A DNA stretch of 64,000 nt from Sphaerolaimus hirsutus. Taxonomy: Eukaryota; Nematoda; Chromadorea; Monhysterida; Sphaerolaimidae. The position numbers and the translations under genes are program-made. Below the pieces are notes generated by a model. The model worked only from the letters and a program-made list of their open reading frames with translations. It was not told the origin of the DNA and did no database searches. Each line of letters starts with the position of its first letter. Position 1 is the stretch's first letter. The stretch is from positions 25,149,792-25,213,791 of the forward strand of contig OZ038456.1 in assembly GCA_964036195.1 (NCBI GenBank), in the 5' to 3' direction. This document shows positions 23,090-34,000 of this stretch, one piece after another.

Positions 23090-23409
23090 TTCACTCTTAA
23101 AATCATCAAAATTTATACACTTTTTTCATCATAATATCTTTGCCATGGCATCATTGGTGCTTGGCGCCATTTCTCTGGCGCTTCTCCATCACTAATGAGA
23201 ACGCACCTTTGCCACCATGTCATCATCCTTTTCATCAATCTCCAAAAGTCCCAATTCTTTAATTAACTCCACATTCTCACAAGAAAATCTTTCACCCCTA
23301 ACTGTAGTATTGAGCACGTAGCAAAAGTTGTACTTTGTGCCAAACTTGTCAGTGCACGTGCTGGGGACCAATTACAGTAAAGTGACACGTGACAGGGAAA
23401 AGTGGTAAA
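23090..23409. other. Spacer with a GCGCC-type end
   Basis: A solitary GGCGCTTCTCCATCACTA end lies near 23175; the rest is AT-rich with no recognised gene. Confidence 0.3.
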
Positions 23410-24168
23410 GTGAAACCGTATTTCCTTGAAATACCCACAGGGGTTTATTTTTCATAATTGAAATTTTGAGGGGGTATTTTGAGGGGTGGGCATTTTTTGA
23501 GGGAGGGAATTTTATTTCGGCAGAAATTTCTTGAACTCGCTGTACAAAGTTTTCTGTGTAACATATGTCATTTGCATTCTCTTTACACTCAATTTGGGGG
23601 AGGGGGGGGTAGTGTCTAATAATTCATAGTTCTCATTTTGAGGTGGGTATTTCGAGGGGGGGGGGTATTTCATCGAACTACGGTATTTTTTGGGGTACAT
23701 AAATTTGAGCAATCACGTCACTTTTTTGCAAATTTTCTCGCCACTCAACACTTTTCTTGTCACTTGACTTGACAGTTGGTGAAATTGGCACCAGGCGGAG
23801 TCCATCGAGCTCAGATCTGTGATAGGATGGGTGAATGGATTTCAATATACAGAAAAATAGTCCCAAGCGCCAAAAGCGCCGTGGTGGTGCTTACTGCTTA
23901 ATGCTTTGGCTCTGGGTCTGGCTCGGCAGAGTTGTTAAAAGTACCAAACTTTTCTCAAAGTATTTTAAAGTATTTTTTTTACTTTACACTGCGTAAAAAA
24001 ACGGGTACCTGAACGTAAAATCTGGTATTTATACTCAGGTGTAACGTAAAGCTATTATTTTTCCGATTTTGTAATCAGGACACTTTTCATCTGTAAAACA
24101 GCAGATCAACTTTAATAAAACCCCAAAAGCCCAAAAGGCTAAACAAAACTAACTTTTATATTCAGAGA
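23410..24168. repeat. Inverted copy of 1-761
   Basis: Reverse complement of the left window edge, including the diverged family A MITE and the CAGAGTTGTTAAAAG hAT-like element. It places two inverted copies 22.6 kb apart. Confidence 0.75.
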
Positions 24169-24874
24169 TTGTATCCGCATCAGTGATAGCTTTCTCAGTC
24201 CAAAATCCCCACCAAGAGAACTTCAAATTTATTGCAACAAATAGACAAACTATGCAAAAAATTACGCGAGGGAAAAATCTTCAAATGCAGTACATCACCA
24301 TTAGCATTCGAAAAATCACCGATTTTTTGGAAAATATATATAAATATATCACTCCAATATTGGAAACAATATAAATATATATAAATCACTCTAGGTCTCC
24401 AGAAAATATAATTAAATTACTGAAATAATAACTCTTAGCTCGAAAAAAATCTCAAAAAATCACTTGCGCTTTATTTCAATTTCAAGAAATATTCTGGGCT
24501 TTATTTACCATTTGCAAGCACAAAAAATGTACTCTAATATACCACAGTCCATATATTATCATTCCACAATCAGTATTCATTTACTTACATTTAATTTAAG
24601 TATTTCATTCATTTATACAATATTTTACAAGTGAAAACAAAGAGCAAATATCACAGAAAAATTCAACCTTCAGTTCAACCTCAATGAAAACTTAATGTTT
24701 TGCACTGCAAATATTTAGCACTCAACCTATATAGCGCCTGGTTGTGGCAATGGACGTTTGACTAAATAGGTGCTCATGCTCAGCACTTTTTCAATGGTGA
24801 TGTACTGTGAAAACTCATTTTTTGGCACATGGCTACATTTTGGCAACATTGTGATGACACTAGTGGCACTGGTG

Positions 24875-24879
24875 ACACC
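24875..24879. other. Target-site duplication, BEL element
   Basis: ACACC, repeated at 37148-37152. Five bases is the usual BEL/Pao target size. Confidence 0.85.
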
Positions 24880-25981
24880 TGTAAAATAATACGGAACTTG
24901 ATGAAGTGACTTGTGAACTAGCTCCTATTCCTAACCGAGGAAGAGGACAAATGTGAACGTATGAAAGTTGACGTGAAGCGTCGTCTCTTAGTTGACGTTC
25001 CGTTATTTTATCAAAATGTGATTAGTTGAGTTGAAGTGAATTGATGTGAGTTAGTGTGAAGCAAATTTAGATTGATTACCAAAGGTTTTGACGAACGTTT
25101 TTATTTAGACAATTAAATACAAAGAAATAAGTGTAAATAAAATATATATAAAATTATATGTAAACAAAGGAATTAATTTACAACTAAATTAATTACTTAA
25201 ATAAAACGTAAAATAAACTCTAAGTACCGTAGAAATAAGGCAATTTAAAGAAGGCACTTAATTACGACAAAAGGCGACAATTAAGTGGCGCGGTTGTGAA
25301 CAAAGCACCTCAAACAGTGCAGGTGTGAATAAAGCACTGAGGTGACTTAAAGCACCAAGAGTTAAACTTAGCACCAAAAACAAGCGACTAAATAAAGTGA
25401 CAACGGCGCTTATTTAGATCCTAGGAAGAGATTCGTGTGAAGTTGACGAGGTTGCAAACACTGCCGATTCTAGCTGTGAAATCGGCTTTTAAGGGCCAGA
25501 CCAATGGCTATTGGTTTGGCGCCAATCGGTCGGCTCTAATCTCCGATTTTTACCCAACATTTCCAATTGTGAAAGTTCAATCCTTGCCCGCTCGCTTCTC
25601 CGATGAAACGCGAGCTAAACTGACAAGATAGTGAAAATGTGAGACAAGCCAGACAGCATTTGAAATGGCGCGCGCGGGCCCGACCCCCCGCTTGGGGCGA
25701 GCCCGCCGCTTAACATAAACATGACGGCGTATTTGTGTGCTGCTTGTCAAGGAAATGTGGCGGAATGTGAGCAATGACTAAGATCTAAATATGTGAGCGA
25801 TGTAAAGCGCACGTTGTAAACAACGTCGCTTGAGATATTAAATGACGAATGTGAAGATGTTAAAAATGGAATGTGAATTAAAATAAAATCTTAATAAATT
25901 GAATTAATTTAAATATAAAAGCGAACATGATAACGTCAACTTAAATATTAAACGTTTTACATTTTACGATAATGTTACACA
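24880..25981 (-). repeat. 3' LTR of BEL element
   Basis: 1,102 bp, TGTGTAACATT...TTATTTTACA on the element strand. Nearly identical to 36046-37147. It contains 15 copies of TGTGA on the plus strand and, as far as I could see, none of TCACA. It also has a short very GC-rich patch (25660-25715). A 64-codon frame in each LTR lies antisense and is not called. Confidence 0.95.
25501..25514 (-). promoter_or_regulatory. Palindromic CCAAT box in LTR
   Basis: CCAATAGCCATTGG on the element strand holds CCAAT in both orientations, and is repeated in the other LTR at 36667-36680. A TATATATATT run follows at 25142-25150 and AATAAA at 25105-25100, a plausible U3-R order. Function is inferred. Confidence 0.35.
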
Positions 25982-25992
25982 CTCCCGAAACT
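25982..25992 (-). other. Polypurine tract candidate
   Basis: On the element strand GTTTCGGGAG lies directly before the 3' LTR. It is short and impure for a polypurine tract, but sits exactly where plus-strand priming should start. Confidence 0.4.
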
Positions 25993-26064
25993 AGAATAAA
26001 AATTAAATCTAATTTAATTTTATCTCAGCCAATCTTGGCAAATTGGTGTGAAACAAAATCAAAA

Positions 26065-29000
26065 TCAAACGCCTGTGATACTCTCATCACTCCTGTGGTA
26101 GTAGATCGTCGGCGTCTTCGACGCCGGCATTTTCCCGGCCCTCCTCATGATGCTCGTCCATGGGTTTGACGGCATCCTCCTCAGGCTGGCTGCCTTCCCC
26201 GTGCCCGGTCGTCTGGTCTTCTGGGGCCCCGGCTGGTCGACCCGGCCAGTTGGGGAGCTTCTCAGATTCCTCGACGAGCTGCTCGAGGGCTTGTCGTAGC
26301 GTGTCGGTCTCGTCGACGCTCGTCTTCGACGGCTCGGTGGGCTGCCATTGTTCCGTTGCTGCAAGCGGTTGGCTTGGTAGCAAGGGGACAGGGGAGGTTG
26401 TGAATGAGGTTGTACATTGTGAAGTGATTGAGTTGAATTGGTCAAATGGTACGGAGGGGGATCTAGATCTTGAACGTGATTTTCTTCCATCTCTCCGAGT
26501 TCTATGTCGGACTGTGAAGGTGTTTGTCTGAGGAAGGTCACGGATCTTTTTAGATTGTTTAACTTTTGATTTGACCAGTTTTTTATTGATCTTATTGAAT
26601 TTGTGAAAAGTTTGGGGTATAAAGGAAAATGTCTGGTGTGATGGTTGCTGCTCACCTGGGAGCCCTGCGACTCCAGCGAATCTCTTGAGTCGCTTTTGCA
26701 AGGGCTTGCGGTCAGGGAACGCGTCTTCCATTGTGACCTCCTTGGTGACAGGCTCGGTGACTGTGAGTCTGGCGTTTGATGACGAGCTCTGCGCTTGTGA
26801 CTCGCAGGGGGGTGCAGGTTTTGTGACCCGGCGCGCACCCGTCTCCATTTCGATTTCTTCGGCGCGCTCGGTACTATAACCGACCAGGGGATCCGATCTA
26901 GGCTGTACCGTGCGTCCTGAAAGCCGTTTGAATGGAGAAACTCGCTTGAGGGGTGTGACAAATTTTGAATGTAACTGTGACAAACTTGACGATTGTGTGA
27001 CGGTGTGACTTGACAAAGCGGGTTTGTTGAAGCCGCTTTTCGGTTTCTTCTGGCGGTTACGTCGCCGTCGCTTACCGATTTTTCCTTGCTGAACGGACGG
27101 GGGCCCTTGTTGTTTGGGCTTCTGTCCCTTCTGCCCTTTCTTCGGAAAAAGCCCTTGATGTCTGGCAGCATACCCCTGCCGGTTACGAGCCGCCACTGCA
27201 TGTAAACATAACCAATATACCCAATACAAGCGATTGTGATAATAATGAGTATGATGTTCACAGCTGTTTGAAGTGGCCCAGTAAGTAACGTGTCTAATGC
27301 AGACGCACCACCTGTGACACTACCGTGAATAATGTGACCCAATTCTTTTCCTACACCTTCAAAATATGCACCAACCCCTTGGTCGATGCCAGCAATATAT
27401 GCTTGCACGGCTTTAGGATCGTTGGATTTTGTTGCAATATAATCAACTGAACGTGTAACTTGTTGTTCGAGTCGTTGCAAATTTTGAAAGTGATGATGTG
27501 CAGCCATGATACTGAATGCAATATCAGTCATGCTTACACCTGGTGACCCGGAAACATTTAGTGTGAATGGTTTCCACGAGCCAGCCCAAATTAATTCGAT
27601 TGGGAGTTTTGTGACATGTAAATTTGTTGGTCCGTTTTCGTTAGCCCATGAATTATCATTTAATTGATAATATTTATGGTCTTTCATGAGACAATGATCT
27701 ATTGGTGAATGTGTGATTAGATCATTGGTACCAGGAGCAACGAACATTATATGTGGGTGATCTGTGACTTTGACCGGCAGAAATTTATAACAGGTGTTGT
27801 TATATTCATGTTGAAAATAAATCATTTCTGCTGTGACAGGTTTACAATCCCAGAACATCAATATATCTCCATGCCATTCAGCATAGAGATTTTGACGTCC
27901 TAGCAACGCTTGCAAACCAAGCGTGGGATTGAATGTGACAATTGCATGAATTATATCTAGCTGGGTCTGATGGATGTGACATAATTGTTGCCATATGGAT
28001 CCAAATTGTTTTTGTTCCAAATGCGCAATTTTGTCAACCTCATATTGTTGACGGGCTGTGAGCAAGTGAAATACACCAACATCTAGATTTGGTGCGAGTT
28101 TGAAATGAAGAGGAGCTTTTTCGGTTTCAGGTTTTTTCAATTTCTTAAGTTGATATCGAAGAAATTGAATGAATGCCGAGCCCTGGTCAATATATTTTGC
28201 GTCTTTTGGCACACATTCTGCATTACTTGGAAAATTTTGTGATCTCCATGTGACCGAAAATGCAGCTTGCAATTTTTCCACTACGTAATGATTTTGGGAA
28301 TATTGCGCATCAAATTGACCAATCTCTTGGAACGCACACTGTTTGTTAAAAGCAGTAGCATTCCATAACGAGACGCCATTGTCGCTGTCATAACAATAGC
28401 CGGCTTGTGGGTTGCAATGTGACAGATCTTGAATTTCGGAAACAATTTTCTTTCCATCAAGACTTGCAACCACACCTTCCTCTATGTGAAAGTTCATCAC
28501 CGTGTTACTCAGATTGTGACAAAAGTAACAATAATCTATGTGAAGTGATTTGTTGGTGCTCCACAATGCATGACCAATTTTTACTAAAGGTTCGCCTTTC
28601 CAAGTTTTATTTTGGTAGGCGATCATGCAATCGTAGGTTGTGACTCTGTGATTTTTAATGATTTCTGGTGGCAACATAGATTTTCCGCCCACCAGACTCA
28701 TATATGTGACTATAGTATGCTCTTGTTGAAAGCATCTATAAATTGGTGTCGTTTGCGGTTCAACACGCAACGTCCATATAGATATCACAATATCCTCTAT
28801 GGCCGTAACTTGAGGAAAATGACATGTTACTTTTTCCGGAAGTTGAATTGCGTGACCAGTGCGTGTTTTATGGCACAGATTGAACGTTTTGTGATATTGA
28901 TCTGTCCATGTGAGCGTGTTGGCTAATTTTGATTGTATTAGCAGCGTGAGTGCCATTAAATGCGACACGTTTCCCCAGAACGAATATGTGCCAGTGTAGC

Positions 29001-31071
29001 GACATGTTCGACATGGGTTGACGCGCCTTGCATCTTGTTGTGAAGATTGTGATTGTTGATGTGATTGATCAGTTTGTGAATCATCACCTTTATCAGGTGG
29101 AGGTTGTGATTTGTCATCATCTTTCACCTCAGTGTCGATTTTATACTCAACACCGTCCTCTGTGTCGATTTCAAGAGGCACGAGGTTGGATGGGGATCTA
29201 CGTGTGCGACGGCCGTTACTTGACAATACTGTGACTGCACGTATTTTGCCATCGCTTGACACGTGTATCTCGTGAACGCGGCCCATTTGCCACATGCCAC
29301 GTGGCTGTTTATCATCAGTAATTAACACCACTTGGCTCCGTTTGGGAGCTTCGTTGATAGTGCCCTTTTTCAAGCGTTGATTTTTTGCTCGATCTTTGAG
29401 TAGGTCAATGTATTGACGTGACCACTCATACCAAAGCACTTCACGATTGTGACGAATTTGGTCCCAAAGTAATGTGATGTCATCTCTGTCCTTCTCAGGC
29501 ACAGAGTTGAGTGCAATTTCATCAATGCAATTGACGTCATTGACTCGTGGGGGTGTGAGTACATAGGATTTATCGATTTGTGAGGGTATGAGGTTGAAAG
29601 ATCCATCCGTCAGTCTTTCCCATTCCTCTTTTGGAATTTTTCGCATGGGTTCAATCGTGGTGGAATCGAGTTCCAGCTCACGTTTTTCATCCATGTAACA
29701 TGGTGGTGGGGTGCCCCAAAGAAAATGTATTGGGCGCAGTATCGCTGCACCAATGTCTGTGTTTGACAAATATGACAATGGTCGCGTATTGACGGAGAAT
29801 TTGACGTCAAGCATGACTGTGAGAAATTCATGCCATGTGAGACAACGTCGGCCGCATGCTTTTTTGAGCAAGCGTTTGACTAATCCGACCATGCGTTCGT
29901 ACACGCCGCCTTGCCAAGGACTGTTGGCTGTGATAAAATGCCATTTTACGTCCGGCAGCATTTTGACACAATTTTTGAAAGTGGGGGCATTGTCGGACCA
30001 AATTGTGTCCGGCATGCCTCTACGCGAAATAAAACGATTGAGAGCCATAATTGTGTCGGCTGTCGAGACACTATTAGTTGACTCTAGGTGAATGGCGCGT
30101 GTACTGAAGCATGTTAGCAACAAAATGTGTTGACTGTGACGGGTTCCGTTCTGTGAATAAACTAATGGTCCCATATAATCAATGCCAATATGTTGAAATG
30201 GCTTGATTTGTGATTGAGTTCGAGTGACAGGTAGTGTGTGAAAATCAGGTAATGTGAATGGACCTCCTTCCGCTTTGCGGCATGTGACACATTTGCGCAA
30301 AATTTTCGCAACTACCTGCTTGGCACTTGACAACCAGCAGTGTTCGCGTAAATCTGCTAAAGTGTGAAGCATGCCACTGTGACCAGCAAGCTCATGAAAA
30401 TGAGTAACCACCAGCGTTGTAAACCACCCGGTCTTTGGCAGGTAGTAAAATAACGAAGGGTTTCTGTGTTCTTTGTGAGACACACGCGTGACGCAATATA
30501 ATAAATTGTTCCACGCGTCCCATTTGAGCATGTGGTGCTTGCCAAGTTGCGCTTGTGAAATGCAACTGGCGCATTCTTCTGCTTGTGAAATGCGCAGAAC
30601 ATGTCTGAATGCCTCGTTTAAATCGGCTTGTGTGATTGGTTTTGATAAATATTCGCTTTCGCGTTTTGTAGCTTTATGCATGGAGCGATTTAGCCAATAT
30701 GTTTTCACACGAAGTAGATAAACGACTGTGCGCAACAATTTTGACAATGTTGAAAATCGTCGAATGTCGATTTCGAACGGATTTGAAGGGATGTGACGTT
30801 GTCGACTTTCGACAAACGGATTTTGAGGAGTGATATTTTGTGACAAATTGGGGTCCAAATTGACAGGCACTTGTTGTGCGAGAGCATTAGCTGGCTGGGA
30901 AGCAGGCTGTGAAGTTACTGCTCCAGCATATAAAGGTCGACTGATGTGAGTGTCGCCTTTCGCAAGCTCTTCGGTGACAGGTTGCGCTTGATATTGCGAA
31001 ATGTCAACCATGGCTGATGTGAAGGGTTCAGAGAAAAATGTTGGTCCTGTGAACCACATTGTTTCAATCAT
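26065..31071 (-). CDS. Integrase and envelope-like glycoprotein part of BEL polyprotein
   Basis: 1,668 codons from a Met at 31071, in the same frame as the upstream Gag-Pol ORF and seven codons after its TGA. Residues 220-265: His/Cys zinc-binding domain ending CVTC. Catalytic core: D298 (GIDYMGP), D360 (WSDNAPTF) and E392 (GGVYERM). Residues 590-637: the W..GRV..DGKIR..V module typical of BEL integrase C-termini. From about 690 the protein looks like a class of envelope glycoprotein: a hydrophobic segment (704-720), many cysteines, at least seven N-glycosylation sites (701, 821, 840, 853, 904, 1091, 1172), a membrane-spanning segment at 1269-1293, then a long basic Ser/Arg/Pro-rich tail of about 375 residues. 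The envelope source could not be named; chuvirus-, phlebovirus- and herpesvirus-type donors are known for invertebrate elements. No separate env splice acceptor was identified. Confidence 0.9.
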   Translation of the reverse strand: MIETMWFTGPTFFSEPFTSAMVDISQYQAQPVTEELAKGDTHISRPLYAGAVTSQPASQPANALAQQVPVNLDPNLSQNITPQNPFVESRQRHIPSNPFEIDIRRFSTLSKLLRTVVYLLRVKTYWLNRSMHKATKRESEYLSKPITQADLNEAFRHVLRISQAEECASCISQAQLGKHHMLKWDAWNNLLYCVTRVSHKEHRNPSLFYYLPKTGWFTTLVVTHFHELAGHSGMLHTLADLREHCWLSSAKQVVAKILRKCVTCRKAEGGPFTLPDFHTLPVTRTQSQIKPFQHIGIDYMGPLVYSQNGTRHSQHILLLTCFSTRAIHLESTNSVSTADTIMALNRFISRRGMPDTIWSDNAPTFKNCVKMLPDVKWHFITANSPWQGGVYERMVGLVKRLLKKACGRRCLTWHEFLTVMLDVKFSVNTRPLSYLSNTDIGAAILRPIHFLWGTPPPCYMDEKRELELDSTTIEPMRKIPKEEWERLTDGSFNLIPSQIDKSYVLTPPRVNDVNCIDEIALNSVPEKDRDDITLLWDQIRHNREVLWYEWSRQYIDLLKDRAKNQRLKKGTINEAPKRSQVVLITDDKQPRGMWQMGRVHEIHVSSDGKIRAVTVLSSNGRRTRRSPSNLVPLEIDTEDGVEYKIDTEVKDDDKSQPPPDKGDDSQTDQSHQQSQSSQQDARRVNPCRTCRYTGTYSFWGNVSHLMALTLLIQSKLANTLTWTDQYHKTFNLCHKTRTGHAIQLPEKVTCHFPQVTAIEDIVISIWTLRVEPQTTPIYRCFQQEHTIVTYMSLVGGKSMLPPEIIKNHRVTTYDCMIAYQNKTWKGEPLVKIGHALWSTNKSLHIDYCYFCHNLSNTVMNFHIEEGVVASLDGKKIVSEIQDLSHCNPQAGYCYDSDNGVSLWNATAFNKQCAFQEIGQFDAQYSQNHYVVEKLQAAFSVTWRSQNFPSNAECVPKDAKYIDQGSAFIQFLRYQLKKLKKPETEKAPLHFKLAPNLDVGVFHLLTARQQYEVDKIAHLEQKQFGSIWQQLCHIHQTQLDIIHAIVTFNPTLGLQALLGRQNLYAEWHGDILMFWDCKPVTAEMIYFQHEYNNTCYKFLPVKVTDHPHIMFVAPGTNDLITHSPIDHCLMKDHKYYQLNDNSWANENGPTNLHVTKLPIELIWAGSWKPFTLNVSGSPGVSMTDIAFSIMAAHHHFQNLQRLEQQVTRSVDYIATKSNDPKAVQAYIAGIDQGVGAYFEGVGKELGHIIHGSVTGGASALDTLLTGPLQTAVNIILIIITIACIGYIGYVYMQWRLVTGRGMLPDIKGFFRRKGRRDRSPNNKGPRPFSKEKSVSDGDVTARRNRKAASTNPLCQVTPSHNRQVCHSYIQNLSHPSSEFLHSNGFQDARYSLDRIPWSVIVPSAPKKSKWRRVRAGSQNLHPPASHKRRARHQTPDSQSPSLSPRRSQWKTRSLTASPCKSDSRDSLESQGSQVSSNHHTRHFPLYPKLFTNSIRSIKNWSNQKLNNLKRSVTFLRQTPSQSDIELGEMEENHVQDLDPPPYHLTNSTQSLHNVQPHSQPPLSPCYQANRLQQRNNGSPPSRRRRASTRPTRYDKPSSSSSRNLRSSPTGRVDQPGPQKTRRPGTGKAASLRRMPSNPWTSIMRRAGKMPASKTPTIYYHRSDESITGV
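26087..27229 (-). CDS. Overlapping 380-codon ORF across the Env tail (uncertain)
   Basis: A second long frame on the same strand, offset from the polyprotein. It starts within the membrane segment of Env and runs almost to the end of the coding region. The product is highly basic, rich in Lys, Arg, Gln, Ser and Pro, after a short hydrophobic start (MYWVYWLCLHAVAA). Such a length without stops beside a real frame is unusual, but the region is GC-rich and low-complexity, which favours chance. It could be an accessory gene expressed by splicing. Confidence 0.25.
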   Translation of the reverse strand: MYWVYWLCLHAVAARNRQGYAARHQGLFPKKGQKGQKPKQQGPPSVQQGKIGKRRRRNRQKKPKSGFNKPALSSHTVTQSSSLSQLHSKFVTPLKRVSPFKRLSGRTVQPRSDPLVGYSTERAEEIEMETGARRVTKPAPPCESQAQSSSSNARLTVTEPVTKEVTMEDAFPDRKPLQKRLKRFAGVAGLPGEQQPSHQTFSFIPQTFHKFNKINKKLVKSKVKQSKKIRDLPQTNTFTVRHRTRRDGRKSRSRSRSPSVPFDQFNSITSQCTTSFTTSPVPLLPSQPLAATEQWQPTEPSKTSVDETDTLRQALEQLVEESEKLPNWPGRPAGAPEDQTTGHGEGSQPEEDAVKPMDEHHEEGRENAGVEDADDLLPQE

Positions 31072-31089
31072 TAGTTGATCAAAAGTACA

Positions 31090-34000
31090 TCACCATGACG
31101 CAATGTCCGCTGGATTGTCTTTTGTAGCGACTTTGCAAATTTGAATGCAATGCTTTAACATAAATGAATGGATTTTTGTGACCTGATTGTTGACAAAAGT
31201 AGCCAGCGGCTTTGAAGTATATAGCCAGCCAATGACAACTGTACTATCGGTCCATAAGAAATTGCTGTGAATTTTCCATCCACCCAGCTCAACGAGTTCA
31301 TGATGTAAATAATCGATGAGCTGTGCACCAATTGTGAAACCGAGCAATTCCAAGCGTGTGATTGTGAGGGGTTGACCTTGTTTTGACGGAAGTGGAGCCA
31401 ATTTTGTGCGAGCTGTGAGAAAACCACTAAAATATCGGTCATCCTCATAGCCGTATTCATCGGGTGAAATTGCTTTTTGACGCAAATAAGCGCACATGGC
31501 GTATCCATCTTTAGAGGCATCACAAAACACATGTAATTCTAATGGACGTGTTTCGGCTTTGACATCAATGCCAAATGAGTGAAATGAGCGCGGGAATTTG
31601 ATTTGACTTATAGATGAGAGATGTCTTTTCAAGTCGTCCAATAAGTCATCCGCCTCTGGGTCTTCGATGAGTTCATCCCAGGTTGTGACATTGCACCTTT
31701 GAATTATTTGTGACACGCGAAATTTCAACCGAAATAACGCGGGTGCTGTGATGCCAATAGGGTCGTATGTTGAAGCCAGCAATTTATTCAAATTGCGGCG
31801 TGTTGCTGTGACAATGAGCGTGAAATCTTTCTTGGGAGCTGGCACCGCAATGGTGTCTTCAATGTGATCGTAAACAAGACCCATTACTTTGATGTATTGT
31901 GACTGTTTCGGGTTGAGATCATCAGGTTTGATTTTCTCGGAAACCGTACGCGAATTTGTCATCCATTCGCGCATGTTGAAATTTGCTCTTGCTAAAACAG
32001 CTTTAATTAAGCGGTAGAGCTGTATTGCATATTTTTCATCATCTACGCTGATAACTAAATTATCAACGTAAATGCTGTTGAGCAACAGTTCCAATTTCGC
32101 TCGTTCGTGTGAATCAGCGGGATGCATGTGAGCTAATTCCGCTTCCAGGTGATATTTAATAACAGTCGACAAAATGGATGGACTGCATGTGAGACCAAAT
32201 AGCACCCTTGTGAATTGCATCATTTGAATATTGTCTTCGTGAGTCGGAATAGTGTCATCACGCAGCCAATCAAATTTTGTGAAAGCGCGTGATTTTGGGT
32301 GAAGAGCAATTTGTAAAAATGCTTTCTCAATGTCTGCTAATAACACTACTTTTCCGGCTCTGAAACGAAGCATTAATCCGAGCGCCAGTGGTGTGAGAAC
32401 TGGGCCTTGAAATAAGCAATTGTTGAGACTTGGCTTGCCTGCAGAACCATCATACACTATTCGACATGTTGTCGATCTGCCAGGTGTGATGACAGGTTGG
32501 TGAGGTAAGATGTGTTCTTGCAAACCATCCTGTGAACCATAGACGGGTTCTATGACACCTTTGTGAAGTTGATCTGAGATGACTTTCGCGTATGTAGCGA
32601 ATAAATCGGGATCTTTTCGAAACCGTTTCAACAGTGACAGAAAGCGGCGAAATGCTTCTGAATTGTTGGTTGGCAATTCGTGAATTGTTGATTTGAATGG
32701 CCAGTCTACGCTATAGCGCCCAGTTTCTGGATCAAGAGTAATTGATTCCAGAATTAACTGTTCAGCTATGTCATCATCATGTGATAATGGATCATCTGTG
32801 ATACCTATTGACTCGAGACTGTGAAATTGAAATAATGTCTCTTGACCAACGGCAACAGCTGATGATGCATGTGAACTGCATGATACCATGAATTGATGTG
32901 GCGAAATGTCGGGTGTTGTGACAAATGACTGTGATGACGCATTTCCGCCAAGCATCAATCCAAGTATCGATTCGACAATGATCAATCCAGATGGGAGTTC
33001 GATTTCTGTTGGTCGAATATCGAACTTCCAATAATAGTCTTGACCAATGACCACATCTGGTTGACATAGTTTGTGACAAAACTCATCAGTCATTTCTGTC
33101 AATTCAAGCGGTTCCGCGAATTGTTCTTGTGCATGTTCACCGTACACAATATAAATGACTGTTTTGTCATCTTGTGACAAAGGAGGTGGGCATGCATATG
33201 TTGCCAAATTATCGACTGCACGTAAGGTGAGTGGAATTTGTAACATATTGCCCTTACTGTCAACGTGTTTGTAAATAGGCATGACTGCCTCGATCAAAAA
33301 CGTATTGACTGTGACTGGCGTTTTTGTCGCAAACATGTTCATTTGAAGAACAACATCTCCTTTGTTTTCAAAGTTATACTCATTTGCCACGGATGCTTTA
33401 ATGTATGAATATTCGCATCCAGTGTCAAAGAATATTAACAAAGGGTCTGTGACTCGATTTAATTCAGCGTCTTTATTAACTAATGAAGCCTGGGCCACTT
33501 GCAAACGAACAATAGGCGCAAAATCAAACTCACATTCTTGTTCGGCCTGCTGCCTGGTAGCGGTGTTGGGGTTACCGTAACCCGCTTGTGCGCTCAGCAC
33601 CTCCACCGTGGGCCTGTGACTGGGTTGAAGTGGCACCGACGATGACATTTGGTTCGGGTTGAGGTGTGGGTACACCTCGTACCGTTTCTGCTGGAAGCCG
33701 CGGATTTTAGCTTCGACGGTCTCCATGTCTGTGCCGTCCTGGATGAGGTTGGCACGGAGCGTCGTCCACAGCTCGTTTTCGCTGTGATACTTGCGGGCTT
33801 CCTCTTGAGCTCTCGCCTGGAGCTCGTTAGCGGGCTTCGGCCATTCGCCCATGTCCAGCGGGCCGTCCATGTCCATCTGGTACAGCGTCTGCTGTCTCCA
33901 CCGAAAATCGTTCTCGTCCGGGGGGATGACACACACGCTCATCGGTTCCGTGTGTGAAGGCGGATACGATGGCGGTGCATGTGACGAAGCCGCGCCCGTT

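Noticed and set aside
25437-25774. 64- and 65-codon ORFs present in both LTRs
   Set aside because: They are duplicated because LTRs are duplicated; they do not continue into the element's genes.
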